Assembly (NCBI GenBank): GCA_049724395.1
Contig: JAUGWO010000007.1
Location: 124,001-188,000 of the forward strand
DNA length: 64,000 nucleotides
Source: Spongospora subterranea f. sp. subterranea
Lineage: Eukaryota > Endomyxa: Phytomyxea > Phytomyxea > Plasmodiophorida
Direction of reading: 5' to 3'
Shown here: positions 35,501-48,000 of the stretch, one piece after another
Layout of the letters: each line of letters opens with the position of its first letter
Numbering within the stretch: the first letter of the stretch is position 1
Position numbers and translations under genes: made by a program
The notes under the pieces: model-generated
What the model saw: only the letters and a program-made list of their open reading frames with translations
Database searches by the model: none
Told to the model about the DNA's origin: nothing

Positions 35501-35641
35501 AGACGGCGACGGTCCCTGCCTCAGATGGCCTTGCTCGATCTCCTTCGAATTCAGGGGCCGGCATCGGACGGCGACGCGAACGCATTCCCGGTCCGTACTC
35601 GGATTGGGGATCGCAATGTCTTCGATATTGTCGTTGGACAT
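32565..35641 (-). CDS. Kinesin-2 motor subunit (KIF3-like)
   Basis: A multi-exon gene from ATG 35641 ([15 protein letters not shown]). The motor domain comes first: [15 protein letters not shown]-loop GQTGTGKT (in an exon near 35100-35130); switch 1 [12 protein letters not shown]; switch 2 [13 protein letters not shown] Lys/Glu-rich coiled coil of about 250 residues follows. The tail ([16 protein letters not shown], and [15 protein letters not shown] with [14 protein letters not shown]) is the signature of KIF3A/KIF3B-type heterotrimeric kinesin-2. This motor drives anterograde intraflagellar transport, so a cilium or flagellum is expected. The start codon overlaps that of the divergent neighbour. 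Confidence 0.93.
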
Positions 35642-36267
35642 GTCTTCTACTCCAAAACGGTATTTCTAGCTGTGACCGTACTTGGGGGATCGATAAACCG
35701 GTTCAAAGAACATTTTATATCGGCAGAGAAAGCGAATTATCCTCGACGGCGCAATGGTTGGGCAAAAATGTGACATGTGATTGGCACTTGGTGGAAATTA
35801 CAGATCGCGATTTACAAAGGTGACGTTTTGGAATTTTGGGGTTCTTTACATAGGTTGTGAGTTGTGGTATTGACAAGTTGACGACAAATTTTAGCATATA
35901 ACGTGACGACCTTTAGCCAGTCGTCGTGCAAGAACTCGACGTCCACCAACGGTAGAGTTTCTGTTCAGAAACCCGAATTGTCGTTTCCTATGATGCTTCA
36001 ATATCAGACCAACATGAACGCTCGCTGGGGACGTGATCCCAGAACCGTTTCAAAGTACTTGGCTGGTACGTTCGTTTGATCGCCCAAACAGCCATCGATT
36101 CCCCAACAGATGCGATCCAGGAAGACACTTGCGGCAGTGACCACGAGAGGGCCCGTTGCACCGGATAAGCGATCGCCATTGGATAATTGCTTGGCGACAC
36201 CCCTGACCTGTCTGATCTAAAAACCAGAGAGCAACCCCCTTCTTGTCCATAACATGACTGCGGAGTA
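35640..36267 (+). CDS. Small unrecognised gene, head-to-head with kinesin-2
   Basis: Four or five short exons join in frame from ATG 35640: MSSTPKR, then after a GTATTTC...CAAAG intron TFYIGRESELSSTAQWLG. After a longer (about 97 nt) intron comes SQSSCKNSTST ... ARWGRDPRTVSKYLAD, then AIQEDTCGSDHE, then QSNPLLVHNMTAE and a stop at 36267. The product is about 120-130 residues. TFYIGRES resembles the start of an FHA domain, but the rest is too short to support one. The shared promoter with kinesin-2 could mean a ciliary role; this is inference only. Confidence 0.5.
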
Positions 36268-37185
36268 ACCCCATGACACTTAGTCTACCAGTTCGTACCT
36301 ACCTAGTCTACAGTACCTATGGCCACTCTGCTGTACACAGTTGTGTACATGAGGCGCACTCTCGTGGAGTGGCCGAGTGGAATATTGAACGCGCCAAATG
36401 TCAATGTGTCCTGGTTGTTGCAATGGGGGCGGCGCGACCGGCGCTTTGTGTCGAAGTTTGCTGTTTGGATTGTTCGGAACTGGGTGAGGACCGATCCCCT
36501 TGGACCACGGGTTTCTTGAAGATCGCTGTGGATGCGGATTCGGCTAATTCAGGTTTGGAGCAGGGATAGTTGGCGGCCGAAAGTAATCAACATGCTTTGG
36601 CAAAGGCTGTCGGTCTCCACCTTACGCCGATCACTCCAATATCCAAGGCAACGTTCCTGAGGCAAAAAAGCGATCCCACCTTGACCGCCAGAAACGGATT
36701 TGTAGTAAAAGAAGAACGAATTCGTCGTGTGCCAGATGACAGCTGCCCAACTTCCCTTCATTTCGATATCCCGCGCTTTTTTTTCTTCAAATTTACGATC
36801 GGCTCTGCTTCTCGGTTTTGCATAGCGCGCCCTGTTCCGAATAAAGCATTGCCGCGAAAGGTGTTAGAATGACCACACAAACAAGTGCCTGATCTTCGTG
36901 TACAAAGCTATGATCAACTCTCGGTGCCCAACCGGAACCGTATTTGTCACAACAAACGATCAGGCAATTTTGAGACGATCTTAGGTTCTGCGAATATCGA
37001 GGTGAATTTTTATGAGTTTAAGCTCTGGTCGCATATGGACCAGAAAGCGATCGACAGAATAGGACAATGAGAGACATAAATTTCACGATCACCGTTTGAA
37101 CGCGGTGCGACAACAACTGAACAAACAAAATGGAGAAACAAAAACCATCACATATCGAATCTGTCCCTGGTGCACTTCGTCACCC
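36268..37185. other. Unresolved small exons
   Basis: Several plus frames look partly coding (36319-36519, 36570-36872, 36885-37070) but could not be joined into one model. The palindrome TGTACACA-GT-TGTGTACA lies at 36332-36349, within the first 31 bp of the 36319 frame. It shares the GTGTACA core with the array at 7632-7669. Confidence 0.3.
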
Positions 37186-38180
37186 TTAGATATGGAATAG
37201 CGATATCGGCGCTGGTGTAGAATCCTGTGTTTGCCGGATGTCCTTGCTGAGACGATTGAGTTGAGTACAGACCCGAACAGCGATCGGGTTCCGAAGCCCT
37301 ACCTTCGCCAGCTCGTCAAACGTCGACTCCAACAGCTTCATCTCTCGAACGACGAATGTCTGCGAGAAATCATGAAACACTCGCGTGTCGAACACTCGTA
37401 GGATCACATCTGAATGACAGTTAACTAGCGCCATATGTTTGGGCGTTGCTTGCGCCTACCGTCAACGCGTAGCCAGTGCCTTGCCAGCACCAGAAAACAA
37501 GTCGGCATCACACGAATTTTCACCTGAAAAAATCGGTTCTGAAAAACGACGAAACAAAGAAAAATGACCTGATTCCTACAGTCAAAATCGATATCCCATG
37601 ATCGTGCAATTCGTCCTCAAATAGAAGGACATCTTCGAACCACAAGATCGGATCCGGTTTTTTAAGCATCGCCATGTCGATCTGGCAATCCAGGTCGACC
37701 GTCGAGTTCCAGGCCCGTTCTTTGAATTCGAAACTTCCACCGTAGGTGGGGGAGAACGTCCAATTCCGCTCATTGGGGAGCGGGTTCGTATCACCCAGTT
37801 TCGATGACCATTTCGACGCAACCGATACTTGAACATGGCTGAAATCGCCATTCAAACACGATCGAATCGCCGAGATGGGCTCGAACGCTATCATCAGGTT
37901 CTATCAGCCCAGAGCGGTCAGAGTGAAAACAAGTGTCTTACTGATACTGTGGCCAGAGGAGATGTGCTCAATTTTCAGCCAATTGTTGGCGAAAACCATT
38001 TCGGGCAGTGTTCTGATCTCGGTCATCTCGGTGAGCCTAACCCACTTGTTCAATAAAACTTATTAAAACATCACAGCATCGCTTCCAAAAACAGCATTAC
38101 TTCTGAATCTGCTCGGCTGTGCCGATATGGCTTTTGTTGGCCGCGAATCTCCATCCGGCCACCTCTATATCGGACGACAT
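37186..38180 (-). CDS. TIPRL: TIP41-like protein (TIPRL)
   Basis: Five exons from ATG 38180. The order is MSSDIEVAGWRFAANKSHIG; TLPEMVFANNWLKIEH; IAFEPISAIRSCL ... LFEDELHDHGISILTVGIR; a short exon VMPTCFLVLARHWLRVDG; and VILRVFDTRVFHDFSQ to the stop at 37186. All are direct matches to TIP41/TIPRL, including the hallmark LLFEDELHDHG. The family binds the catalytic subunits of PP2A-type phosphatases and links them to TOR signalling. Introns are about 50-80 nt. Confidence 0.93.
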
Positions 38181-38216
38181 TTACCCTCAGGGCGGCGGTT
38201 GTCTGGAAATACACCA

Positions 38217-38946
38217 CTATTGACGGTGTTTAATCGGTAAAACACGGAGTTGAAATGCGACAAGAACTGCCGTGTCGTCAAGTGTGACCTTGACCATATC
38301 GTGCACATGACACACATGTCTGTCTGCCGGATAGCTGGTGGATCCGGCGATCGCGCTCGGACTCTTTATCTTGTTCGACAACAAGCTGTTGATCGTTGAT
38401 GCGATTGCGGCCGCTAATGATTGCGAACAATCGTGGACTCCGAATGTGGAGATCAATCGCCATGGCCAATGTCGATTTTCAATAGGCTACATAGTCTTCG
38501 TCGCATTTCACGGAGACAGAATGAATGGGAATTGCTGAAAAACTTATTTTGGGCAAAATATGGGTGTCATCGCTAATAATAGGCGTAAGTTTTGTAGTTG
38601 GCGCTGCCATGCCACTTGAGGTAAGGGTTTGGCCAACCCCTTCAGCAATGTCGAAGCTACATACGACGCCGGCATCAAGAGAACCCGTGTTCACTGGGCA
38701 TTGTTCTGGCAACTTGATTGCCATCCCAGTTACCGGGTGATAACCGGCAGGCGTTTGGCCCCGTTGGTGCTGACCTTGGTCGACATAATGGTCGAAGGCC
38801 TTCCCTAGAGAGGTGCAATGGGGAGGGCTTCACCGAATCTCCAAGAGGGAAAACATCGCTCGCGCGACGATACCCTCAGCAGTACGCAGCCTTTCCGTAT
38901 CTGCTACATCAAATGGCGTTCTTTGCACAATGGGCGCTCCCGCCAT
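38217..38946 (-). CDS. Unrecognised spliced gene
   Basis: The first exon from ATG 38946 (MAGAPIVQRTPFDVADTERL ... FSLLEI) has a good GTGAAG donor near 38832. Further coding-like pieces are PTTKLTPIISDDTHILPKIS and, at the 3' end, AAAIASTINSLLSNKIKSPS running to the stop at 38217. Joins between them were not resolved. No family is recognised. It is followed at a short distance by TIPRL in the same orientation. Confidence 0.4.
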
Positions 38947-39713
38947 GACTCCTGGCCCGGCCAAAATGAGCTTGGCGGCGCAATCGATCCGCGACCAGCT
39001 GACGAAGTCGCTGGTGAAGCAGGGCGTCGTCTGCAGGGATCAAGTTGCCAGAACAATTGCCAAGTAACCCTGGGTTTCTGTAAATACGGTCCTAAACATG
39101 GCATATCTAAAGGCGACTTGGCACCAGTCATCTTCGATCGGTTCTTTCATGCTTTAATGAAAGACTCTTCAGTCCAACGAGGTGGGTGTCGAGATGTGTC
39201 CAAGCGAATCGTTGAGTCAGGTCGGCATGTTCCACTGCTCTCCAGCACCGTAATATGGTTTACGCTTAAAGGATCTCACGACGTGGCGTACAAGCGAAAC
39301 ATATTCTATATATCTCAAAAAAATCTACCACGACGCTTCACCACTCTTCTCGAGAAATGATTCGCTGTTGCGCCACTTAGAATGAGTCAGCAATCCGTAT
39401 TGCGGAGCGTTCAAGAGCAAGAGAATATGTCGACCTGACTAAACTGTTTGCCGTGATCCCACGCCTGACCGCCCTCACCGATAATTGACGAACAGCAAGA
39501 GACTCGACCAGCTCCGCGTTGGTTCCGGCATCAAGCGCCTCCTGGACAACACGTTGGACGGCATTGTCGAGCGACAAAGTATTTTCCGCGCGGAAAAGTT
39601 TCGCCAAAGGTCCCCATTACAACTCTCGAATTCCAGGAATAATGGAATCAAACAACCGAAAAGCAATAGATGTCTATTTCACTAATTTATCGATAGGTCA
39701 ACAACATTAATGT
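38947..39713. other. Unassigned
   Basis: Plus frames (38945-39067, 39100-39360) and a minus frame (39377-39607, ALDAGTNAELVESLAVRQL) look partly coding, but no consistent gene was built. The plus ATG at 38945 overlaps the minus ATG of the previous gene. Confidence 0.3.
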
Positions 39714-40880
39714 CTATTTTGTAATCGGCGGCAACTCAATATCGATTGCCTTGGCAGGATCGATGCGAGATAGTCTTATGCTCGCTAGCATACGTTCAGG
39801 CATCTCGTCACCTTGGCCCTCGATAAGCAAACCGAAATCGATTAACATTGATGGGACCTCAGGTAATAAGCTATGCCGACAGGAATTATTAGAACCCAGT
39901 ACCGAAGCTAACGAAGAAGTTACCTAAACAACGTCTTTCGTGCAGGATATACATAGTCGTGTATATCAACATCACACTCAAGATATAAATCAGTCTTGAT
40001 AAAAGAATGGTACTTTGGACCAGTTAAAAACGGTTTGGCATCGTACGACCTGACCATGCTTTTCAACGCCATTCCGAGGTTAACACTGTCCGGATTCAAA
40101 AGCACTGGGATTGCCTTCAAACGACCTCGAAGCAAATAATCTTCGTTCGACTTTGTATCCATTTGAAAGAAGTTCTGAAAAGTTCCAACGTCAGTATATT
40201 ATTTGCGATTAGATATAAAACAAAACCTTCAAAAGTGTCGCTGCAGGATACGAATCATTCTTTATAGCTTCAACAGCTTCTGGTAAGATTTTGATGTAAA
40301 TAACGATGCTGTAACTTCGCCCATCGGATACAGATGCACCCCATAGCGGATTGCTTGGATTGTACGAAGGCAGCATAAAATTGACCACAAACAGCTAGAC
40401 CCAGATCAGTCAGTTTCAGATTATATGGATTTGAAAAACCTACCTGAGGGACATAAACAAAATCAGTGGTAGACGTAAGAGGCTTGGTGAGGTCTTCAGG
40501 CGGGATAACATGTTCCATTATATGTGTTAACTTCCTGTTAGATTTGAACACATCAACCCCAACCACTTCACACATGTTCTCTTCAGACTTCGCCTTCTTT
40601 CCGGTCCTGAAAAATATCAAAAGACACTAAGCGTTTTGCGATCACTTTATTTGTGGAGAAATTTCGTTTCTGAAATTACTAAAATGTCGTCGTTCCCATA
40701 AAGACACAGTTTAGAAATATTCACTTCATACTTTTCATAACTGGGTCCTTGACGAACATCAAACGTTGACCCGACAGTGCACGCAAATGCATGCGTAGCA
40801 CCTGCCTCAACTTCGTCAAGCGATACCTTGGCCAGTGATGAGCCCATGGCGTGCTTCGCAACAGGTTGTTGTTGTTGCAT
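39714..40880 (-). CDS. EDR2_C (DUF1336) domain protein
   Basis: About five exons from ATG 40880 (MQQQQPVAKHAMG) to TAG 39714. Conserved points in order: FDVRQGPSYEKYEVNI near the start, CEVVGVDVFKSNRKLTHI, FVYVPQ, a strand with KTDLYLECDVDIHDYV, and a C-terminal LPEVPSMLIDFGLLIEGQ, where LPE is the family's closing motif. In plants the domain forms the C-terminus of ENHANCED DISEASE RESISTANCE 2 after START/PH domains. Stand-alone forms occur in protists. The role is probably lipid or membrane related; the ligand is unknown. Confidence 0.75.
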
Positions 40881-41741
40881 CGTGATTGGAGTTTGAATTG
40901 CCTGAAAATATCGCAGCAAAGCGCCGCCCAAACCCTACAGGGGCACGCGGACTGACCCTGGCGAGAAACCTCACCGGGATCTGGAGCAAGTTCCTCTGGG
41001 ATTCACCGTATCCCCAAGGCAAACCAGCCTATCTCCCTGTCGATCAACGAACAACCAATCTGTGGTAATACACAACAAACGAGTAAGTTAACTCAATACA
41101 GAGTGGCTATACGCCAATGCAGTGTACAGAAACAGTACAGGTAATAATAGGTATCAGCCCCTATCTCGCCCACCAAAGACAAACGTTTCTGCGCGGAAGT
41201 GGGATTTTCCCCTCTTTTTCGACGCATGGGCAAAGTGAAACGGGGTGCGCTGGCTGGGAGATGCAGCAGTAAACCTGGTAGGGGTGACCATCGACAGACA
41301 CGGGCATGGCTATGAGGATCGATTTACACCTGGGTGTTCACCCAATCTCTCGTTTCGTCCTTAGCCTTAGAGTCAGCCTCAACCTTCCAAAACAGTTGTG
41401 TATCATTCTCGATGTTCACCCCTGAATTGATACTAGATACGTCGTCACGTTGTGAAATATTCGTTATTCCCGTTTGTACCCAATCTGCTGCTGAATTGGC
41501 ACCTCAATAAAACAGAGGTTAGAAATCAGCAAGGAGAAATTAATGTTATTCTACAATGCTCTGTTGGGCATTTGTTAAATTGAGTGAGTTGGTCAGGTGC
41601 TGTGGCTTAAACAACTTCACGTAGCAAACGACATATGGCGATCCCTAGATTAAGCCTTCTCGTCCACAGAAAATGATAATGGGATGGTTTTCGTTGTTTG
41701 ATCCTGATTATGGTTCTATGCCGTATTGGATATTGATTTAG
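40881..41741. other. Intergenic or unassigned
   Basis: The left part (40886-41068) has an open plus frame of coding-like composition with no model. The region 41070-41630 shows nothing. A possible first exon for the next gene lies near 41630-41690. Confidence 0.3.
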
Positions 41742-42216
41742 GCGATTCGTGAGGTTGAGGTCTGTTATTGGGGTCGGGTTAAGAAACTGGTATTCCTTGA
41801 ACGGAAGACAACGTGGTATTACAGAGTAGCGATCTGGTTCCGAAGTGGCGTTTATATCGGTTTAACAGGCGCGGTTGCCCCATTCGTTCGTGGCGTCGTT
41901 CTTGCCGAGATAATTCCGGCACAGATGGGCGAACGAAATGCCCATTGGATGTTGACGTCACTCAGGCAGGAACTGAACGAGCGCGGTCAAACTGGCAAAC
42001 AACGACGACTCAGCAGCCCGTCTGTGTCAATCCGCTACAATAATAATGCAGTTGGGGCCACTGGAAATCGTTTTTTGTTAACTTCCCCGCCATGTCGCAT
42101 TACCACGGGAACCAATCACTGTTCGCAAGTCCCTTGTACGTTACAATGAAAGGAGTGACAACAGCATGAAGCGATACGCCCGATGAGTGAGGATACACCG
42201 TTACCCAGTCATCAAT
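41742..42216 (+). CDS. Unrecognised protein with one membrane segment, 5' end open
   Basis: An exon beginning after a TTGATTTAG acceptor reads VCYWGRVKKLVFLERKTTW, then a hydrophobic span (GVYIGLTGAVAPFVRGVVLA), then a polar tail. A GTTTTTTG donor near 42070 can splice to HEAIRPMSEDTPLPSHQ and a stop at 42216. The first exon is not fixed; a candidate begins MAIPRLSLLVHR near 41636 and would suit a mitochondrial leader. Function unknown. Confidence 0.4.
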
Positions 42217-42340
42217 AGGTTTCAGTATCGATCTGTATTATCATTATCCAGTTTGCAGATTGATATTGGTCAGACCTTGGTCGTTGCCTTGGCGAACCCA
42301 GCTGGCAACGAGCGTTGGCCCTGCGATCTTGCCGATTGCT

Positions 42341-45068
42341 ATGACCGTCACAGCTCAAGCGACCAGGATGTCAACTACCGATATAGCCGACCTCATTGAA
42401 CGGTATAACATCCAATCGGTTACATTGGAGGACTTCAAACTGCTGGACGAATCGGAATCGTCAGAGTCCTACGATGATGACGATGCGCAGTCCGAAGCGT
42501 CCAGGTCGCGATCTACAACCGTTCAGTCGCTGCAACGACAAATAGACACTGAAAGGCGTCAACATCAACATCATATCCTAAGAATTCAGCGTTAGCAATG
42601 AGAAGATATAAACAATTGGGTATGAACCTAATTTTGAATGAATGGCTCAGATGATGCTAATAAATCTAGAGGGGCGGCGAACAAGCGAATAGAGGAATTA
42701 CAAAAACTCGTCGATGACATGAAAAACGCATTTCCAAAGGATCATTTCAACCTCCACGCTTTGAAACAGTCTTTGCAGGATATTGCGATAACTGAAGAGA
42801 CATACTTAGGTCTACCGTTCCACGTAATTGCGACCTCTGCTCATTATTTATTATGGATTGTTAGAGGCAAAATCGGTCCCCGAGCCTCAACGCTCGTTAC
42901 GGCAAATCGTCATATTACAGGTGTATGGGCGATTTGAGTCCATTCAACTGCGACTTAGGACACTGATCAGCGAACTCGATTCTTCGAATCAAGCGCGCGA
43001 TGACGCCCTGTCTGAGAATAGGAGGGTAAAGGCAACTTGTGGTCATAAAATCCAATGCCAATAATTACCTACAGCTTTCACTGCAATTAAATAATCTTGA
43101 GAAATTTTCAACTGAACGAAACGAGGAAGCCATGACTGAAATCGAATGTCTTCAAAACCGCAATCGAAAGCTCTCCGAGGTAATGTGTCATTTTGTCTAA
43201 GATATTTGCTGAACTGTGTAATTAGGACTATAAGGAATTACATCAATGTCTGGACGCTAACAAGTTGCAGATGTCACACGTTGAAAATATTCAAGGCAAA
43301 TCATACATTTGAACTGGACCTGATGAAAAATCTGATCAAACGAATCATTTAGCATCGAACGAGGCACTGAATAAAGATTGTGCACGACTCAAAAAAGAAC
43401 TAGATGCAATGAATATTCAAATCCCTGTTCTGGTTGATGACCTGGACTCCGCGCACAAAACTCTTTCAGAAAAAGAGCAGGTAGACCCAGCGGCACAATT
43501 CAGCTCTCAGAATATTCATCACATTCTACCAATGTAAAGGCTGTCGAATTACTCAAACTGGATAAATTATATTTGGAGCGTGAGGTCGTTGCATGTAAAG
43601 AAGCAAGCGCTCGCAAGGATGCAATCCATGACACTTCAAAACAAAAAGTGCAACGACTGAAAGAAAAGGCAAAACGATTGGAGGACCAGATTGAAAGTTT
43701 GAAGTGGGTTAAAGTGTGTGCTATACTGTCTCGAAGTCACTCATTGACGTTTAGAAACGGCTGGAAAACACAATATGAGCAACGAATTTCTAGTGAATTG
43801 AGTCGGCTGCAGGCCCAGAGCGACAAAGAACTTGGTGATATTCGTGTACAGCAGAAACAAGCCTATGAACGTGAACTGACCTGCTTACGAGAGCATCGAG
43901 ACACGGCATGCACTGAGAGGGATCGACTTCAAGTGTGGCTTGCACTTTAAATCACTGATCCAAACTTTAACTTACTACCGTAGACTAAATATGATGAATC
44001 GAGGAATGCATATGACAAACTTCGAGGAGAATTTCAAACATGCCAAAATCTGTTAGAAACCCAAATACAGGTATTTTTACTTTGTAAACAAACGTCTTTT
44101 ATATATATATTCACTTGTTACAGGATTTGAGAGCGGAATTGAAAGTTAAGGTGTTCGAATTTGAAAGGTTGTCGATTTCTTCTGAAGAATCACTTGCCAC
44201 GCATCGAAAGATGCGCCAAATGCTAGACAAAACGGCTGAAGAAAACGAAATCTTTAGAAAACAATATTATAATCTGAGGTATTGATACCCGAACCTTTTT
44301 ACCAAAATATATACATTTTGGTTTAGGTTTGAAACAGACCAGTGCCAACGTGATTTACAAATTGTTAACGCCAACCTGAAAGAACGACTCACTGTTTATG
44401 AGCAGCTCGATGACCGGTTAAACCTGGAAGAAGAATGCTCTCTCAACGAAAAGGTACATATGGGTGACAGATCTCAAACCCGCCCAAACGTAAACCTGTT
44501 TTGGTTGAGTATAGGGTCTACTGAGGAATAGATTCGCAGCATCACAACTTACCAAGAAGACACTGGAGATAACCGGTTTGAACCTCAAATTAGAGGAAGC
44601 CTCAAAAAAGTTAGCAACTGCAGAGACGTCGTTAGAAGAATACAGGTCTGAATTTGCGAAGACGGAGATCATGCATTATTTGATGTGAACGCAGAGTGCA
44701 ATTGAAGTATGTTCAACAGCCTTATTCAGTTTTGATGGACGCTATAAAAGATCGAGAAGAGCAACTAAGGCAAGCGAAAAAATTGATCGAGCAGATGAAA
44801 TGGCAGATCCAGGCGTTGCAAATGGTAAGATTTCAAACGAAGGTGCTTGATTTCGTGAAATGATGATATTTAGGAACATGAAACCCTTTCCAAATTGCAT
44901 CAGGAACGCGAAACAAGTCCGAGCATCCTATCAAAGCGAAATGATCGAGAGCACGATGCAGGGAACATCTTCCCGACAAAACACGGAGCAAATAATAACC
45001 AATTGCCCATGTGGTGTCAGAAACTACGGCAGCATAATACCAAATATAAACTTTATGAAGGAGTGTAA
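42341..45068 (+). CDS. PIBF1: PIBF1/CEP90-like centrosomal coiled-coil protein
   Basis: Starts at ATG 42341 or 42368 (MSTTDIADLIERYN) and spans about a dozen exons, nearly all coiled coil. Segments align in order with human PIBF1: LQDIAITEETYLGL, RFESIQLRLRTLISELD, YERELTCLREHRDTACTE, LKVKVFEFERLSISSEES, FRKQYYNL, NANLKERLTVYEQLDDRL, and near the end AIKDREEQLRQAKKLIEQ. The last exon follows a 48-nt intron and ends at TAA 45068. CEP90 sits at centriolar satellites and distal appendages and is needed for cilium formation. The final stop lies about 20 bp from the convergent POLA1 stop. Confidence 0.88.
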
Positions 45069-45088
45069 AACAGGTAATTAACTGAGCG

Positions 45089-48000
45089 TTATATTGATAT
45101 GGATAAAGATAGGTTCTGAAACATGTTGAACACTTCCGCTGTGTCCAACTTGAAGTACGACGACATGTTTAATAGGTTCTGTTCAATGAATAATTTCATG
45201 GCATCCATGTATGATTTTTGAAGCGTAGAAATTTGAAAGTCAATCAAGGGAAGAGATTTCTGGGTCCTAGTAGCGTTTTCTTGCGCGATGCGAACATTAA
45301 TGCGAGCTGCGTCAAACAAAGAGCACAAATACCGCAAAAGCAGGTAAATATCAGACGCCTAAATGAAATTATGAAAACTATCCTTCAGCAAAAATCAAAT
45401 ATCTCAACTTTGATTTCCTCATTTAGTTGAGAATTGCAGATAGGGCATGTACTGTGAAAACGCGTCCTATATCCGCAACTTTTGTCTTCACAAGTTTTCC
45501 AGATCTCGTTGTATGCAGTTACACGTCGCCACACAAACTGCCAAACCTATCACAGTTGCTGAGAACACCTGAAACCTCGTCTTCACGATACTGCCGCTAT
45601 TCAAACCTGCCTCTTGACTGAATTGAGACCAACGGCGCCTGCGAAGATAAAAGGGCACCCCTGAGTTGCGCACTGCAGCCCAGACTGAAGACTGGAAACG
45701 TTTAGGTTACGGTACGAAATATTTGTTCAGGTGCACCTTTGCATATCGAAAATTCCTTTAAATTCAAAGCGGGCAGCGCATTCTGGGCAACAAACAACCA
45801 TCCTTTCCACAGATTTGAATGCCTCGTCATCGTCGAGATGACGTATCGAAAGAGAAGATTGGAACAACTCCTATTAACCCAACGTTGGTGAGACTCTGAA
45901 GTGATGATACCTGATCAATTACACTCTGCCCAGGCTGTCCGGAATCATCGCTGTTGTGGAACTTGCTTCCATCCAGGCCAAGACAATCAGCTAAACGGGA
46001 AGCATCTGTACCTTCAATGTGTGCACAAAGTCTTAGCACTGGGGGAACGATCTGAGAAAGACGATAAACAACCGCACAGCCCACAATCTCCCTAGCAATA
46101 CCTGCTGCGTTAAGTACCATTTGATATCAAGTCGAAGACCACGAGATTGATCCAGAAGTGCCGAAGGGTGAAAAGCTCGACTCGCCAATGTCTACGCTAC
46201 TACCATGACAACGATAACTACGAACAATCGGAACGGTTACCTTTTCGCCAGATTCACATATTACATAAGGAATGTAGTCTCCGACTCTAACCATGGTGCC
46301 TTGTTTCACCATCTGTGTGGCAACGGCAACGTGAGGAAGGGAAGATGCATCTGGATATTCAGAGGGATCTTTGGATAATCCCTAAGTACTGATTAACTTT
46401 GGCACGGCGGTAAATTGAAAAGTGTTTCCCTACTTTTGTGATAATAAATTCACCGATACTGATCTGATTAGCTTGAAGTTGCTGAGCAATCCCGGATAGA
46501 TGTTCGTGAATCGCATCAACAACATCATCCCTGGATAATGATCCATTCAGGATAATATCAATGATGCATTCACCTATACGCTTTGACAGAGGGCACCAAT
46601 CCCGGCGAACCATTTCCAACCCTTTAATCTACAATATATATTAGTAGATATAATCTGCTAATAGCACCAAACATGCCTCGCGTTTTTCGATAAATTTGCC
46701 ATCTTTCTCAGTAACAGTAAGCGCAGCATATTTCTTCTTTTGCAAGAGAAGTAGCGATTTAAAAATGCCATCAACTTCAATTTCTAGTGTCTTGTAAAGT
46801 TTGTTGACCTCACGTTTGATTTGGTGTCCGATTGCATTCACGCTATTAGAGTTACTGAGAAACAAACAGTGTTATACGACATAGTTTACACTGACCGCTG
46901 TATATCAGTGCAGTTCGTAGCAATGCATACAGAATCCGTATCGCCATCTGCAGGGGGCATGAGACTGATGTTTGAAATCAAATATATAATGCCTTACAAA
47001 TGACTTTAAAGTCTAATGATTCTATCAGGTGGACCGTATCGGTAAGGATTGTTCGTCCTTGGGAAGTAATCAACGCCGCAAGAGGCTTGCAGTAAAACCT
47101 AGAACCAACGTATCCTAGGCAACCATACATGGAATTTGCAACAAGCTTTAGTGCCTGATGACTATCAGCATTCGAGCAACTTGAGAAGTGTGATAAAAAA
47201 TTACTTGCTGTCGAATATCCAGCTCTTGGCGAATCACGAGGCTTTTCTCATTTTTCAACAACGACTTCACGGAACGTCGCCTTTCTACAAGAGTTTTGAT
47301 CACTCTGGGCAAAATCCCAGGTGTCGATCCATCTTTAGGCAACTCAGGCAGCCCTGTGTCAGCATCCAAGTTCTACAAAAAAGTAAATCTACGTTGCATA
47401 CGCATTGTGCACGTATCACCTTCCAATGGTCCACGGTTGTAAAGCATAAATTGTACTCCTGAATAATTGACGGATATAAACTATTGAAATCCAAGAGTAA
47501 AACGAATTTGTCGTAAAATCCTTTGATAGGTTCTAAGACAAGGCCGCCTGCGTATGCAGCCTTGCGTTTCTTTTGAGGATGCCCCTAGAAGTTGTTGATA
47601 TTTCAGAATACATCTCAGTGAGATTCCCAACCTGTCCATTCTGATCGCTGATAGAAGTAGCTTGGCGTTCTTTGAGTGTATATTTTTCCGGTTTTATGTA
47701 TCTATACATCGATGAGAGTCGAAATCTCTTAGCTAAATGATACCTACTTAAGATGATGAAGTTCGTGTAGCAACAGATATTCTATTCTTTCAGCTCTAGC
47801 GGACTGTAAAGACCTGGACCATGTGTGCCCGCCGAGAGAGGCTAGTTGCTTGGTCAAAGGAAGTACCTTGAAAAGCTAAGTAAGAAAACACTTGACGGGT
47901 TTACTTATGGACTACCTGAAGATGGAACATGAGGCGTATCGAGAGAAAAGCATCGTTGGTGCAGTGCCGCATCACATCAACTATTCCGCCAAAGTGTGAC

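Noticed and set aside
35300-35823. Long plus-strand frames opposite kinesin-2
   Set aside because: They overlap the motor-domain exons on the minus strand and show no homology; only the part from 35640 fits a separate gene.
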